Positions 1-6,357 of a DNA stretch of 8,699 bases are shown piece after piece. The stretch covers positions 1-8,699 of the forward strand of contig CAYZUC010000111.1 of the NCBI GenBank assembly GCA_964481705.1, written 5' to 3'. Source of the stretch: CAYZUC01 sp964481705. Lineage in GTDB: Bacteria > Bacillota > Clostridia > Lachnospirales > Lachnospiraceae. The notes beneath the pieces were generated by a model that ran no database searches, had not been told where the DNA came from, and saw nothing but the letters and a program-made list of their open reading frames with translations. A program made the translations under genes and the position numbers. How positions within the stretch are numbered: position 1 is the first letter of the stretch; the number at the start of each line of letters is the position of its first letter.

Positions 1-665
1 GGATTATTTCCATCCAAAGAGGCACGAAAGCATAACTCAGATGCCATAACTGGAGAAAATCCAGTGAAGGTCGTATAAATAGCTTTTGAAAGAGCAATCG
101 GCTTTGACATGAGTACCTCTCGGAATTGGTCCGCTGTAATCTCAGAAAGCGGGTCCAATTTGTCCTGTGTCTGAGGAATAAAGTAATCCCTACCTGGCAA
201 AACCTCACGGACAGAACTGACAGCTGCAGATATATGCTTAATACTGTCAATGATCCTGTTCTGATCATCTAAGAAAATGATGTTGCTGTGCTTGCCCATA
301 ATCTCGACAACGAGAGTCTTCCTGCATAAATCCCCGAGCTCATTCAGGTGTTCAATCTCCAAGTGTATGATACGTTCCAAGCCTGGCTGTGAAATCGTTA
401 CGATACGTCCATTCTGGATATGTTTACGTAAAAGCATACAGAAATTAGGCGCTGTCATGGGACTCTGCTTATTTTGAGAAGTAAGATATACCAAGGGAAG
501 ACTGGCTCCGGCTGATAATAAAAGTCGTTCCTGACCACCATTTACCTTAATGGTAAGTATCAGCTCATCCGCTTCCGGCTGTGCAATCTTATAAATACGT
601 CCGTTCAATATTTTGTTATTTAATTCAGCGGTAATTCCCGCTACGGTAATTCCATCAAATGCCAT
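1..665 (-). CDS. rqcH: RqcH (Rqc2/NFACT family) N-terminal part, truncated by window edge
   Basis: Bacterial ribosome quality control factor, formerly annotated as fibronectin-binding protein FbpA/YloA. In the family it binds 50S subunits blocked by peptidyl-tRNA and recruits alanyl-tRNA to add C-terminal alanine tails to stalled chains. The minus-strand reading gives 221 complete codons starting MAFDGITVAGITAELN; the rest lies outside the left edge (the full protein is usually about 570-600 residues). Family hallmarks are the MAFDGI start, the NFCMLLRKH segment (residues 74-82) and the EIMGKHSNII segment (121-130), all in the NFACT-N domain. The B. subtilis DR motif (D97-R98) is aligned here with E97-R98 (GLERII), a conservative change. 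The start at 665 is supported by GAGG six bases upstream. The gene is transcribed divergently from yicC, as the B. subtilis order yloA/yloC would suggest. The family assignment is very secure; the function is inherited from the family. Confidence 0.95.
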   Translation of the reverse strand, partial: MAFDGITVAGITAELNNKILNGRIYKIAQPEADELILTIKVNGGQERLLLSAGASLPLVYLTSQNKQSPMTAPNFCMLLRKHIQNGRIVTISQPGLERIIHLEIEHLNELGDLCRKTLVVEIMGKHSNIIFLDDQNRIIDSIKHISAAVSSVREVLPGRDYFIPQTQDKLDPLSEITADQFREVLMSKPIALSKAIYTTFTGFSPVMASELCFRASLDGNN

Positions 666-693
666 AAGAAACCTCACTTTTAATTGTCTCCTA

Positions 694-722
694 ACTCTAT
701 CATATTAAGGGTTGAAATTCAA
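694..722 (-). promoter_or_regulatory. Putative sigma-A promoter of rqcH
   Basis: On the minus strand TTGAAT (717-722) and TAGAGT (694-699) are separated by 17 bases. A TG dinucleotide one base before the -10 box (TGATAGAGT) makes it an extended -10 promoter. Each hexamer matches consensus at four of six positions. Transcription would begin near 687, giving a leader of about 22 bases that still contains the GAGG ribosome binding site. The -35 box overlaps a small dyad, TTGAA-A-TTCAA (712-722), which could be chance. Confidence 0.5.
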
Positions 723-764
723 TGGAGTGTAGGAAATAAACATTGAGAATGATACTTTGTAGCC

Positions 765-793
765 TTGACGGTGAACAGAAAGTAGCCTATAAT
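765..793 (+). promoter_or_regulatory. Strong sigma-A promoter of the yicC-remA-gmk-rpoZ operon
   Basis: TTGACG (765-770) and a perfect TATAAT (788-793) are separated by exactly 17 bases, so 11 of 12 hexamer positions match the housekeeping consensus. The predicted start is near 800, leaving a leader of about 45 bases before the yicC ATG. The position settles the yicC start: an in-frame ATG at 743 lies upstream of the promoter and cannot be on this transcript. Confidence 0.85.
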
Positions 794-844
794 AAATTAC
801 TGTATGCAGATAAATTGTACATTCATATGGAGAGGATATACGCG

Positions 845-1723
845 ATGATAAAAAGCATGACAGGTTTTGGAAGATGTGAGATATCGGATGCAAACCGTAA
901 GTTTACAGTAGAAATGAAGGCCGTCAATCACAGATATCTGGACGTCAACATGAAGATGCCAAAGAAACTCAGTTTCTTTGAATCCTCGATTCGAAATGTA
1001 ATGAAGAATTATATCCAAAGAGGTAAGGTTGATGTATTTATTACCTATGAGGATTTTACTGAGAATAATGTCTGCGTGAAATACAACAGCGAGCTGGCAA
1101 AGGAATACATGAAGTATCTGGATCAGATGGCACAGGAATTTGGATTGGAGAATGACGCGAGAGTATCCAGTTTGTCCCGTTATCCTGAAGTTCTGTCCAT
1201 GGAAGAACAGACAATAGATGAAGAGCAGATATGGAAGACTCTTGAGAAGGCAGTTGTTGGTGCTTGTGAACAATTTGTTACAGCCCGAATGACAGAGGGT
1301 GAAGCCTTAAAGAACGACCTGATTCTGAAGCTTGACAATATGCTCAAACATGTTGATTTTATTGAAGAGCGTTCTCCGCAGATAGTTGCAGAGTATCGTG
1401 AGAAGCTTATGGGTAAGGTTCAAGAGCTTCTAGGGGATTCTCAGATTGATGAGAGTCGTATCGTTACGGAAGTGACTATTTTTGCTGATAAAATCTGTGT
1501 GGATGAAGAGATTGTCCGCCTCAGAAGTCATATTGAAAGTATGAAGAATTGTCTGATGGAAGGCGGCAGCATAGGAAGAAAGCTAGATTTTATCGCACAG
1601 GAGATGAATCGTGAAGCAAATACAACGTTATCTAAGGCAAATGATCTGAGCCTTTCGGATACGGCTATTGACCTTAAGACGGAGATAGAAAAAGTACGTG
1701 AACAGATTCAGAATATTGAGTAA
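845..1723 (+). CDS. yicC: YicC/YloC family endoribonuclease
   Basis: A 292-residue protein of the YicC/YloC family, the family's usual length. E. coli YicC and B. subtilis YloC have been reported as endoribonucleases acting on structured RNA and small RNA; that function is inherited here. The N-terminus MIKSMTGFGR is the family signature, and the C-terminal half holds the hallmark segment GGSIGRKLDF...QEMNREANT (about residues 240-260, DUF1732 region), ending in the typical REQIQNIE. The middle is acidic and helical. The ATG at 845 was chosen over the in-frame ATG at 743 because it begins the signature, has GGAGAGG at 829-835 nine bases upstream, and lies downstream of the promoter. First gene of the operon; remA begins 11 bases after its stop. 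Confidence 0.95.
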   Translation: MIKSMTGFGRCEISDANRKFTVEMKAVNHRYLDVNMKMPKKLSFFESSIRNVMKNYIQRGKVDVFITYEDFTENNVCVKYNSELAKEYMKYLDQMAQEFGLENDARVSSLSRYPEVLSMEEQTIDEEQIWKTLEKAVVGACEQFVTARMTEGEALKNDLILKLDNMLKHVDFIEERSPQIVAEYREKLMGKVQELLGDSQIDESRIVTEVTIFADKICVDEEIVRLRSHIESMKNCLMEGGSIGRKLDFIAQEMNREANTTLSKANDLSLSDTAIDLKTEIEKVREQIQNIE

Positions 1724-1734
1724 TAGGTGATAGA

Positions 1735-1995
1735 ATGAGCAGATTAATTAACATTGGATTTGGCAATATGGTTAATTCCGATAAGATTGTTGCGATTGTC
1801 AGTCCCGATTCAGCACCTATCAAGCGTATGGTACACAATTCCAAAGAGCTTAGCTCGACCGTGGATGCGACGCAGGGACGTAAAACGAAAGCAGTTATTG
1901 TAATGGAGAATAATGAGATTATTTTGTCCGCGTTATTACCTGAGACAATCGTGAACAGAGTGAATGCAGAAGGCGGTGACGAACATGAAGCATAA
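1735..1995 (+). CDS. remA: RemA-like DNA-binding regulator (DUF370)
   Basis: An 86-residue protein of the RemA/YlzA family. In B. subtilis RemA is an oligomeric DNA-binding regulator of biofilm matrix and osmoprotection genes. The N-terminal INIGFGNMV, the central IVSPDSAPIKRM and the end SALLPETI match the family. The B. subtilis residues important for DNA binding (R18, R50, R51) align here with K17, R49 and K50, and the segment between SAPIKRM and DATQGRKTKA is divergent. Outside biofilm formers the target genes are unknown, so the biological role here is open. Start ATG 1735 is preceded by AGGTGA (1725-1730) at a short 4-base spacing. Its 3' end overlaps gmk by 11 bases, so the two are probably translated in a coupled way. 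The family call is secure; the symbol rests on homology to remA. Confidence 0.9.
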   Translation: MSRLINIGFGNMVNSDKIVAIVSPDSAPIKRMVHNSKELSSTVDATQGRKTKAVIVMENNEIILSALLPETIVNRVNAEGGDEHEA

Positions 1996-2617
1996 AGGAA
2001 TACTGATTGTTGTATCCGGATTTGCGGGGACCGGAAAAGGAACCCTCATGAAGGAACTACTTACTAATTATGATAATTATGCATTGAGCGTTTCGGCCAC
2101 AACACGAGCTCCGAGGGCTGGAGAAGAAGATGGCGTTTCCTATTTCTTTCTCACCAAAGAGAAATTTGAGCAGATGATTGAGCAGGGAGAATTATTGGAA
2201 TATGCTCAATATGTCGAGAATTATTACGGGACGCCCAAGGCATATGTGGAAAAACAGTTGGAAGAGGGTAAAGATGTAATCCTTGAAATTGAGATACAGG
2301 GAGCCCTTAAGATAAAGGAGAAATTTCCAGATGCACTACTGGTATTTGTAATGCCACCAAGTGCCGATGAGTTGAAGCGACGTCTTGTCGGAAGAGGAAC
2401 CGAGACACCAGAGGTCATTAATGCCAGGCTGAAGAGAGCCGTGGAAGAATCCCAAGGGATTGAACAATATGACTTTATTGCAGTCAACGATGATTTAGAA
2501 ACCTGCACCAGAGAATTGCATGAGATTATTCAGTCAGCGCATTTCGCGCCGTCTAGAAAAATAGATTTTATTAACCGTTTAAGAACAGAACTAAAACAGT
2601 TTTCGAAAGGAGAATAA
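1985..2617 (+). CDS. gmk: Guanylate kinase
   Basis: Cytosolic enzyme that transfers phosphate from ATP to GMP or dGMP, giving GDP/dGDP for nucleic acid and (p)ppGpp synthesis. The protein is 210 residues, typical for the family. The P-loop is SGFAGTGKGT (residues 11-20), a variant of the more usual SGPSGAGKGT/S. The GMP-binding region follows: SATTRAPR (37-44), GEEDGVSYFF and the ENYYGTP segment. EIEIQGALKIK and the lid region RLVGRGTETPE are also as expected. The start at 1985 was chosen because MKHKGILIVVSG is the usual N-terminus and GGCGGTGA (1972-1979) lies five bases upstream; an in-frame ATG at 1964 would add seven residues ahead of that ribosome binding site. It overlaps the end of remA by 11 bases and is followed directly by rpoZ. 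Confidence 0.96.
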   Translation: MKHKGILIVVSGFAGTGKGTLMKELLTNYDNYALSVSATTRAPRAGEEDGVSYFFLTKEKFEQMIEQGELLEYAQYVENYYGTPKAYVEKQLEEGKDVILEIEIQGALKIKEKFPDALLVFVMPPSADELKRRLVGRGTETPEVINARLKRAVEESQGIEQYDFIAVNDDLETCTRELHEIIQSAHFAPSRKIDFINRLRTELKQFSKGE

Positions 2618-2618
2618 T

Positions 2619-2855
2619 ATGTTACATCCATCTTACACAGACTTAATGAAAGTAGTAAACAGCGAGGTAGAAGAAGGCGAACATCCAGTTGTAAACAGTC
2701 GTTATTCCATCGTATTGGCAACCTCGAAAAGAGCTAGACAGTTGATTTCCGGTGAAGAAGCATTGGTTGAGAAAAAGGGTAAAAAGCCCCTTTCTGTTGC
2801 AGTAGAAGAGCTGAACAGCGGAGCAATCAAAATCATCGGAGATGACGAAGAGTAA
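2619..2855 (+). CDS. rpoZ: RNA polymerase omega subunit
   Basis: A 78-residue omega subunit, which helps RNA polymerase assembly by binding the beta-prime subunit. The diagnostic stretch is SRYSIVLATSKRARQL (about residues 27-42), followed by KPLSVAVEEL (56-65) and the end KIIGDDEE. The N-terminus LHPSYTDLMKVV also fits the clostridial form. The start lies one base after the gmk stop, with AAAGGAGA (2607-2613) inside the last gmk codons, so the pair is translationally linked. The gmk-rpoZ order is shared with B. subtilis and E. coli. It is the last gene before a hairpin and probably closes the first part of the operon. Confidence 0.95.
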   Translation: MLHPSYTDLMKVVNSEVEEGEHPVVNSRYSIVLATSKRARQLISGEEALVEKKGKKPLSVAVEELNSGAIKIIGDDEE

Positions 2856-2872
2856 TCAGGAAACATGACAAA

Positions 2873-2903
2873 ACGGGGAATGCGGCTGCATTTCCCGTGT
2901 TTT
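2873..2903 (+). terminator. Hairpin with short U-tract between rpoZ and rimO (terminator or attenuator)
   Basis: ACGGGGAATGC (2873-2883) pairs with GCATTTCCCGT (2888-2898) over 11 base pairs including one G-U, closing a four-base GGCT loop. The stem is followed by G and only four T residues (2900-2903), so termination is probably partial. No convincing promoter for rimO is visible downstream or in the end of rpoZ, so read-through would be needed to express rimO, pgsA and cinA. Confidence 0.7.
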
Positions 2904-2905
2904 AC

Positions 2906-2922
2906 AAAAGGAGTTCAATTTG
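2906..2922 (+). promoter_or_regulatory. Ribosome binding site that fixes the TTG start of rimO
   Basis: AAAAGGAG (2906-2913) lies six bases before TTG (2920-2922). There is no ATG or GTG in this frame nearby, and the very next codons encode the conserved KILFVSLGC start of RimO, so TTG is the start codon. Confidence 0.85.
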
Positions 2923-4245
2923 AAGATATTATTTGTATCCCTGGGATGTGATAAGAATCTGGTAGATACGGAACAGATGCTGGGACTCTTGGGACAATCG
3001 GGATTTACTTTTACGGATGATGAGACAGAAGCAGAAGTAATTATTGTCAATACCTGTTGTTTTATCCACGATGCAAAGGAAGAGAGCATTCAGACGATTC
3101 TGGAGATGGCTGAGTATAAGAAGACAGGGAACTGTCGTGCGTTGATTGTTACCGGATGCTTGGGACAGCGGTATTTCGACGAGATGCAGGAAGAAATCCC
3201 GGAAGTGGATGCAATCCTTGGAACCACTGCATTTGATGAAATTGTAGATACCCTGAATCGGGTATTGAAAGGACAAAATAATTATCTGCGTAAGGATATT
3301 AATCAGCTCACCTATTTAAAAGGATATCGGACGGTTACAACCGGAGGTCATTTTGCGTATTTGAAGATTGCAGAGGGATGTGACAAGCATTGTACTTATT
3401 GTATAATTCCGAAGATTCGCGGTAATTTCCGAAGTGTTCCCATGGAGGATTTACTTTCGGATGCCGCCAAGCTTGCAGCAGATGGTGTGAAGGAGCTGAT
3501 TCTGGTAGCACAGGAGACAACAGTCTATGGTACTGACCTTTATGGAGAGAAGAAGCTTCCAGAGCTATTACACCGGCTTTGCGAAATCCAGGGTTTGGTC
3601 TGGATACGTGTATTGTATTGCTATCCGGAAGAGATTACGGATGAATTGATTTCTACGATAAGAACAGAAGATAAGGTTTGTCATTATCTTGATATACCGA
3701 TTCAACATGCATCGGATAATATCTTGAAAAGAATGGGGAGAAGGACTTCACAGGAAGAACTTCGTGATGTTATCAGCAGATTACGGGAACAGATTCCGGA
3801 TATCTGTCTTCGTACTACCTTGATTACTGGATTCCCAGGAGAAACAGAGAAAGATCATGAAGAAGTGATGCAATTCGTGGATGAGCTGGAATTTGATCGA
3901 CTTGGAGTATTTCCCTATTCGCCAGAAGAAGATACTCCGGCAGCAGCATTTCCGGATCAGACGAAGGAAGAGACGAAAATACGTTGGAGAGACGATATTA
4001 TGGAGCTTCAACAGGAAATTGCATTTGAAAAAGCGGAAAGTATGATTGGACAAGAGCTCTTTGTTTTTATTGAGGGCAAGGTCGCAGACGAGAATGCCTA
4101 CGTAGCCAGAACCTATAAGGATGCACCAAATGTGGATGGATACTTGTTCGTAAATACCGAACGTGAACTCATGACCGGTGATTTTATCCAGGTAAAGGTT
4201 ACCGGAGCATATGAATATGATTTGATAGGAGAACCCATAGAATGA
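2920..4245 (+). CDS. rimO: Ribosomal protein S12 methylthiotransferase RimO
   Basis: Radical SAM enzyme that adds a methylthio group to the conserved aspartate of ribosomal protein uS12 (Asp89 in E. coli numbering). The protein is 441 residues. The N-terminal methylthiotransferase domain has the three cysteines for one [4Fe-4S] cluster: C10 (SLGCDKN), C46 (NTCCFI) and C80 (VTGCLGQRY). The radical SAM domain carries CDKHCTYC (C154, C158, C161) for the second cluster, then IPKIRG. The GFPGETEKDHEEV segment and a C-terminal TRAM-like domain ending GAYEYDLIGEPIE follow. The short SLGCDKNLVDTE start and the acidic PYSPEEDTPAA segment favour RimO over MiaB/MtaB. Translation starts at TTG; the stop overlaps the pgsA start by four bases (ATGA). 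All cluster cysteines are present. Confidence 0.95.
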   Translation: MKILFVSLGCDKNLVDTEQMLGLLGQSGFTFTDDETEAEVIIVNTCCFIHDAKEESIQTILEMAEYKKTGNCRALIVTGCLGQRYFDEMQEEIPEVDAILGTTAFDEIVDTLNRVLKGQNNYLRKDINQLTYLKGYRTVTTGGHFAYLKIAEGCDKHCTYCIIPKIRGNFRSVPMEDLLSDAAKLAADGVKELILVAQETTVYGTDLYGEKKLPELLHRLCEIQGLVWIRVLYCYPEEITDELISTIRTEDKVCHYLDIPIQHASDNILKRMGRRTSQEELRDVISRLREQIPDICLRTTLITGFPGETEKDHEEVMQFVDELEFDRLGVFPYSPEEDTPAAAFPDQTKEETKIRWRDDIMELQQEIAFEKAESMIGQELFVFIEGKVADENAYVARTYKDAPNVDGYLFVNTERELMTGDFIQVKVTGAYEYDLIGEPIE

Positions 4246-4778
4246 ATTTACCAAATAAATTAACAATATTACGAGTTTTAATGATACCGTTTTTTATCTT
4301 CTTTTTTATGACGGATTACGCCGGCCCTTATTCGCCATTAATTGCACTTGGAATCTTCATTGTAGCCAGTCTGACCGATTTGCTGGATGGCAAGATAGCC
4401 AGAAAATACAATCTGGTTACGAACTTTGGAAAATTCATGGATCCTCTTGCTGATAAGCTGTTGGTTTGTTCAGCGTTGATTTGTTTTGTTGAGAGAAATG
4501 ATCTCCCGGCGTGGTTTGTAATTATCATTATCAGCCGAGAATTTATTATTAGTGGATTCCGCCTGATAGCTTCCGATAACGGAGTTGTGATTGCTGCGAG
4601 TTACTGGGGCAAATTCAAAACAGTCTTTCAGATGGTTATGATCTGCCTGATTATTGCTGACATTGATTATATCAGTATTGTGACTACGGTTGTAACTTAT
4701 TCGGCACTTGTGCTGACAATTATTTCTTTGATTGATTATCTGGTTAAGAATCGTGATGTAATGAGAGAGCAAAAGTAA
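4242..4778 (+). CDS. pgsA: CDP-diacylglycerol--glycerol-3-phosphate 3-phosphatidyltransferase
   Basis: Integral membrane enzyme that makes phosphatidylglycerophosphate from CDP-diacylglycerol and glycerol-3-phosphate, the committed step to phosphatidylglycerol and cardiolipin. The 178-residue protein has the complete CDP-alcohol phosphatidyltransferase signature D-G-x2-A-R-x8-G-x3-D-x3-D at residues 49-71 (D49, G50, A53, R54, G63, D67, D71). Hydrophobic segments lie at about 8-24, 31-46, 73-84, 91-99, 128-141 and 145-166, the layout of a six-helix membrane protein. The N-terminus MNLPNKLTILRVLMIPFF is typical of PgsA. The start overlaps the rimO stop as ATGA, and AGGAGA (4227-4232) is nine bases upstream. 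The pgsA-cinA-recA order is widely shared among Bacillota. Other CDP-alcohol transferases share the motif, but length and context favour PgsA. Confidence 0.94.
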   Translation: MNLPNKLTILRVLMIPFFIFFFMTDYAGPYSPLIALGIFIVASLTDLLDGKIARKYNLVTNFGKFMDPLADKLLVCSALICFVERNDLPAWFVIIIISREFIISGFRLIASDNGVVIAASYWGKFKTVFQMVMICLIIADIDYISIVTTVVTYSALVLTIISLIDYLVKNRDVMREQK

Positions 4779-4803
4779 TTTATTTGCAGAATGGAAGGCT
4801 GGT

Positions 4804-6084
4804 ATGAAAGTAGAACTTATTTCAGTAGGAACAGAGCTGCTTCTTGGAAATGTGGTGAATACGAATGCTGCGTATTTAGCAGAAAAATGTGCAGATATCG
4901 GACTTCACTGTTACTTTCAGAGTGTAGTTGGAGATAACTTTGAACGTATTGCGGAATGTGTGAGACTTGCTTTATCCCGCTCTGATATTTTAATCATGTG
5001 TGGAGGACTGGGACTTGCGGAGGATGATATTACCAAGGAGGCAGTTGCCAATGCCTTGGGATTATCGATGGTAGAGGATCCACATACGATAGAGTGGATA
5101 CAGAAGTATTACGAAAAGAAAAAGATGAAAGTGAAAGAGAATACCCGAAGGGTTGCTATGATTCCTGACGGAGCAAAGGTCATTGATAATCAAAATGATA
5201 TTGCGCCGGGAGTGTTGATTGAAAAGGATGGAAAGCGGATTGTTCTCTTACCGGGTCCCCCAGAGGAACTTTGTCCTATGTTTGAGGCACATGTTGCGCC
5301 ATATCTAAATGGATTGGAGCCAGGTATCATCCAATCCCAGACAGTTAAGCTGTGTGGTGTACAGGAGAGCACGATATCTTCAGCAATCGAAGATATGGTT
5401 AAGGAACAGACCAATCCTACAATTGCTGTTTATGCGAAAACAGGTGGAGTACATATCCGTGTAACAGCGAAGGGGGAGAATGAAAAAGAGACCAAGAAAC
5501 TGATTAAGCCAGTAGTTAAGGAATTAAAAGTACGGTTTGGTGCGAGCATATATTCTACCGACCACACAATATCACTTGAAAAATCAGTAGTTGATTTGTT
5601 AAAGGAGAATAAACTGACGCTGACAACAGCTGAATCGTGTACCGGAGGAATGGTTGCCTCTAGGCTGATTAATGTACCAGGTGTTTCCGATACTATCAAA
5701 GAAGGATTTATTACTTACTCCAATAAAGCAAAAAGAAAATATCTAGGTGTAAAAAAGGGTTCCCTTGTGAAGTATGGCGCTGTAAGTGAGACGGTGGCAA
5801 AAGAAATGGCAAAGGGAGGATGCTTCTATACAAAAGCAGATGCCTGTGTCGCAATTACCGGAATTGCCGGACCAGATGGAGGTACAGAGGAGAAACCGGT
5901 AGGACTTGTCTATATCGCATGCTGTGTTTGCGGAAATACAACTGTTGGTGAGTATCGTTTTCAGGGAGACCGGATGAAAATAAGGGAAGCGACAACAATC
6001 GCAGCGCTCACCATGCTGAGAGAGTGTCTTCTGACCTACTTTAGTGAAGTAACCTTTGGAAATCGTGAAAAGAATAAAAAATAA
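4804..6084 (+). CDS. cinA: CinA: MoCF-domain plus NMN amidohydrolase (PncC) fusion protein
   Basis: Two-domain competence/damage-inducible protein CinA, 426 residues. The N-terminal MoCF-like COG1058 domain (about 1-170) begins VELISVGTELLLGNVVNTN and keeps LPGPPEEL (149-156). In some bacteria this domain has ADP-ribose pyrophosphatase activity. The C-terminal domain (about 260-415) is the nicotinamide mononucleotide deamidase: TAESCTGG (275-282), FITYSNKAK (302-310), ITGIAGPDGG (351-360) and FQGDRMKIR (386-394) are all intact. Two N-terminal motifs are altered: the usual GGLGPTxDD reads GGLGLAEDD (67-75), and the usual NGTAPG reads NDIAPG (131-136). The deamidase role in pyridine nucleotide salvage is therefore better supported than the N-terminal activity. 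The start has GGAAGG (4793-4798) five bases upstream, and pgsA ends 25 bases before. Position next to recA is classical. Confidence 0.95.
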   Translation: MKVELISVGTELLLGNVVNTNAAYLAEKCADIGLHCYFQSVVGDNFERIAECVRLALSRSDILIMCGGLGLAEDDITKEAVANALGLSMVEDPHTIEWIQKYYEKKKMKVKENTRRVAMIPDGAKVIDNQNDIAPGVLIEKDGKRIVLLPGPPEELCPMFEAHVAPYLNGLEPGIIQSQTVKLCGVQESTISSAIEDMVKEQTNPTIAVYAKTGGVHIRVTAKGENEKETKKLIKPVVKELKVRFGASIYSTDHTISLEKSVVDLLKENKLTLTTAESCTGGMVASRLINVPGVSDTIKEGFITYSNKAKRKYLGVKKGSLVKYGAVSETVAKEMAKGGCFYTKADACVAITGIAGPDGGTEEKPVGLVYIACCVCGNTTVGEYRFQGDRMKIREATTIAALTMLRECLLTYFSEVTFGNREKNKK

Positions 6085-6090
6085 GGATTG

Positions 6091-6165
6091 CGGACGAATG
6101 TAAAATCTGATATGATAATCAAGTGTTTTTCTTTGTATTCTATCAGGACATTTCGTCCGTTTTTT
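6091..6165 (+). terminator. Rho-independent terminator of cinA with a long compound hairpin
   Basis: CGGACGAATGT (6091-6101) pairs with ACATTTCGTCCG (6148-6159), 11 pairs with one bulged base. A second nested stem, CTGATA (6107-6112) with TATCAG (6141-6146), extends it toward a loop of about 28 bases. Six T residues (6160-6165) directly follow the outer stem. The loop is unusually large for a terminator, but the GC-rich base and the U-tract are convincing. On the other strand no T-run follows, so it acts in one direction only. It begins six bases after the cinA stop. Confidence 0.8.
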
Positions 6166-6237
6166 CAAAAAGAGTAAGGATATTAGTTTAATAGTATAAT
6201 TTTCGTGATGCAGGGATAGTTATGGGACAGCATATGT

Positions 6238-6291
6238 CATAATATAATCCTATCAGCAACGGGAGTCGGAAAAACCAGATTATCGGTATCA
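6238..6291 (+). pseudogene. Possible relic of a P-loop NTPase gene (MiaA-like N-terminus)
   Basis: One frame reads HNIILSATGVGKTRLSVS. The TGVGKTRLS core resembles the Walker A region at the start of tRNA dimethylallyltransferase MiaA (GPTxVGKTxLS), with the first motif glycine replaced by serine. A stop codon (TAG, 6217-6219) lies six codons upstream of the stretch, no start codon precedes it in this frame, and similarity disappears downstream. If real, it is a short leftover; a chance match in AT-rich spacer DNA is quite possible. Confidence 0.2.
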
Positions 6292-6319
6292 GATTTCTTT
6301 CTGATTATTATGAAAAAAG

Positions 6320-6348
6320 TTGACAAAATCGAACGTTTGTTTTATTAT
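6320..6348 (+). promoter_or_regulatory. Sigma-A promoter of recA
   Basis: A perfect TTGACA (6320-6325) is followed after exactly 17 bases by TATTAT (6343-6348), 11 of 12 consensus positions. The predicted start is near A6355, leaving a leader of about 35 bases. LexA box 1 fills the spacer and touches the -10 box, so LexA binding would block polymerase. Confidence 0.88.
6330..6343 (+). promoter_or_regulatory. LexA operator 1 of recA (within promoter spacer)
   Basis: CGAACGTTTGTTTT fits the Bacillus/Clostridium SOS box CGAAC-N4-GTTYG in the left half and GTT core, with the right end degenerate. It lies between the -35 and -10 boxes of the recA promoter and ends on the first base of the -10 box. 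Confidence 0.72.
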
Positions 6349-6357
6349 TTCATTAAC

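Noticed and set aside
277..477. 66-codon plus-strand frame inside rqcH
   Set aside because: Antisense shadow of the conserved RqcH N-terminal domain, with no supporting signal.
743..844. Longer yicC start at the in-frame ATG at 743, adding 34 residues
   Set aside because: The strong promoter (TTGACG-17-TATAAT) lies inside this stretch and its transcript would begin near 800. The family signature MIKSMTGFGR begins at 845 with a good ribosome binding site.
797..1273. 158-codon open frame on the minus strand inside yicC
   Set aside because: Antisense shadow of a conserved gene. The translation is cysteine, histidine and leucine rich with no recognisable domain, and no ribosome binding site was seen.
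1964..1984. Longer gmk start at the in-frame ATG at 1964
   Set aside because: The Shine-Dalgarno-like GGCGGTGA lies downstream of it and is correctly spaced for 1985, where the conserved N-terminus begins.
3781..4266. 161-codon open frame on the minus strand under rimO and pgsA
   Set aside because: Antisense shadow of two clear genes with no recognisable motif and a composition typical of reverse-frame translations.
5743..6168. 141-codon minus-strand open frame at the end of cinA and across the terminator
   Set aside because: It runs through the cinA terminator hairpin and the conserved cinA C-terminus, and its translation shows no protein family.
6195..6248. Two TATAAT strings (6195-6200 and 6243-6248) upstream of recA as extra promoters
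   Set aside because: Neither has a recognisable -35 box at 16-18 bases nor a TG extension, and the true recA promoter further downstream is near-consensus.
6288..6305. ATCAGA/TCTGAT hairpin just upstream of the recA promoter as a terminator
   Set aside because: The stem is only six AT-rich pairs and is not followed by a T-run. The real terminator ends at 6165.
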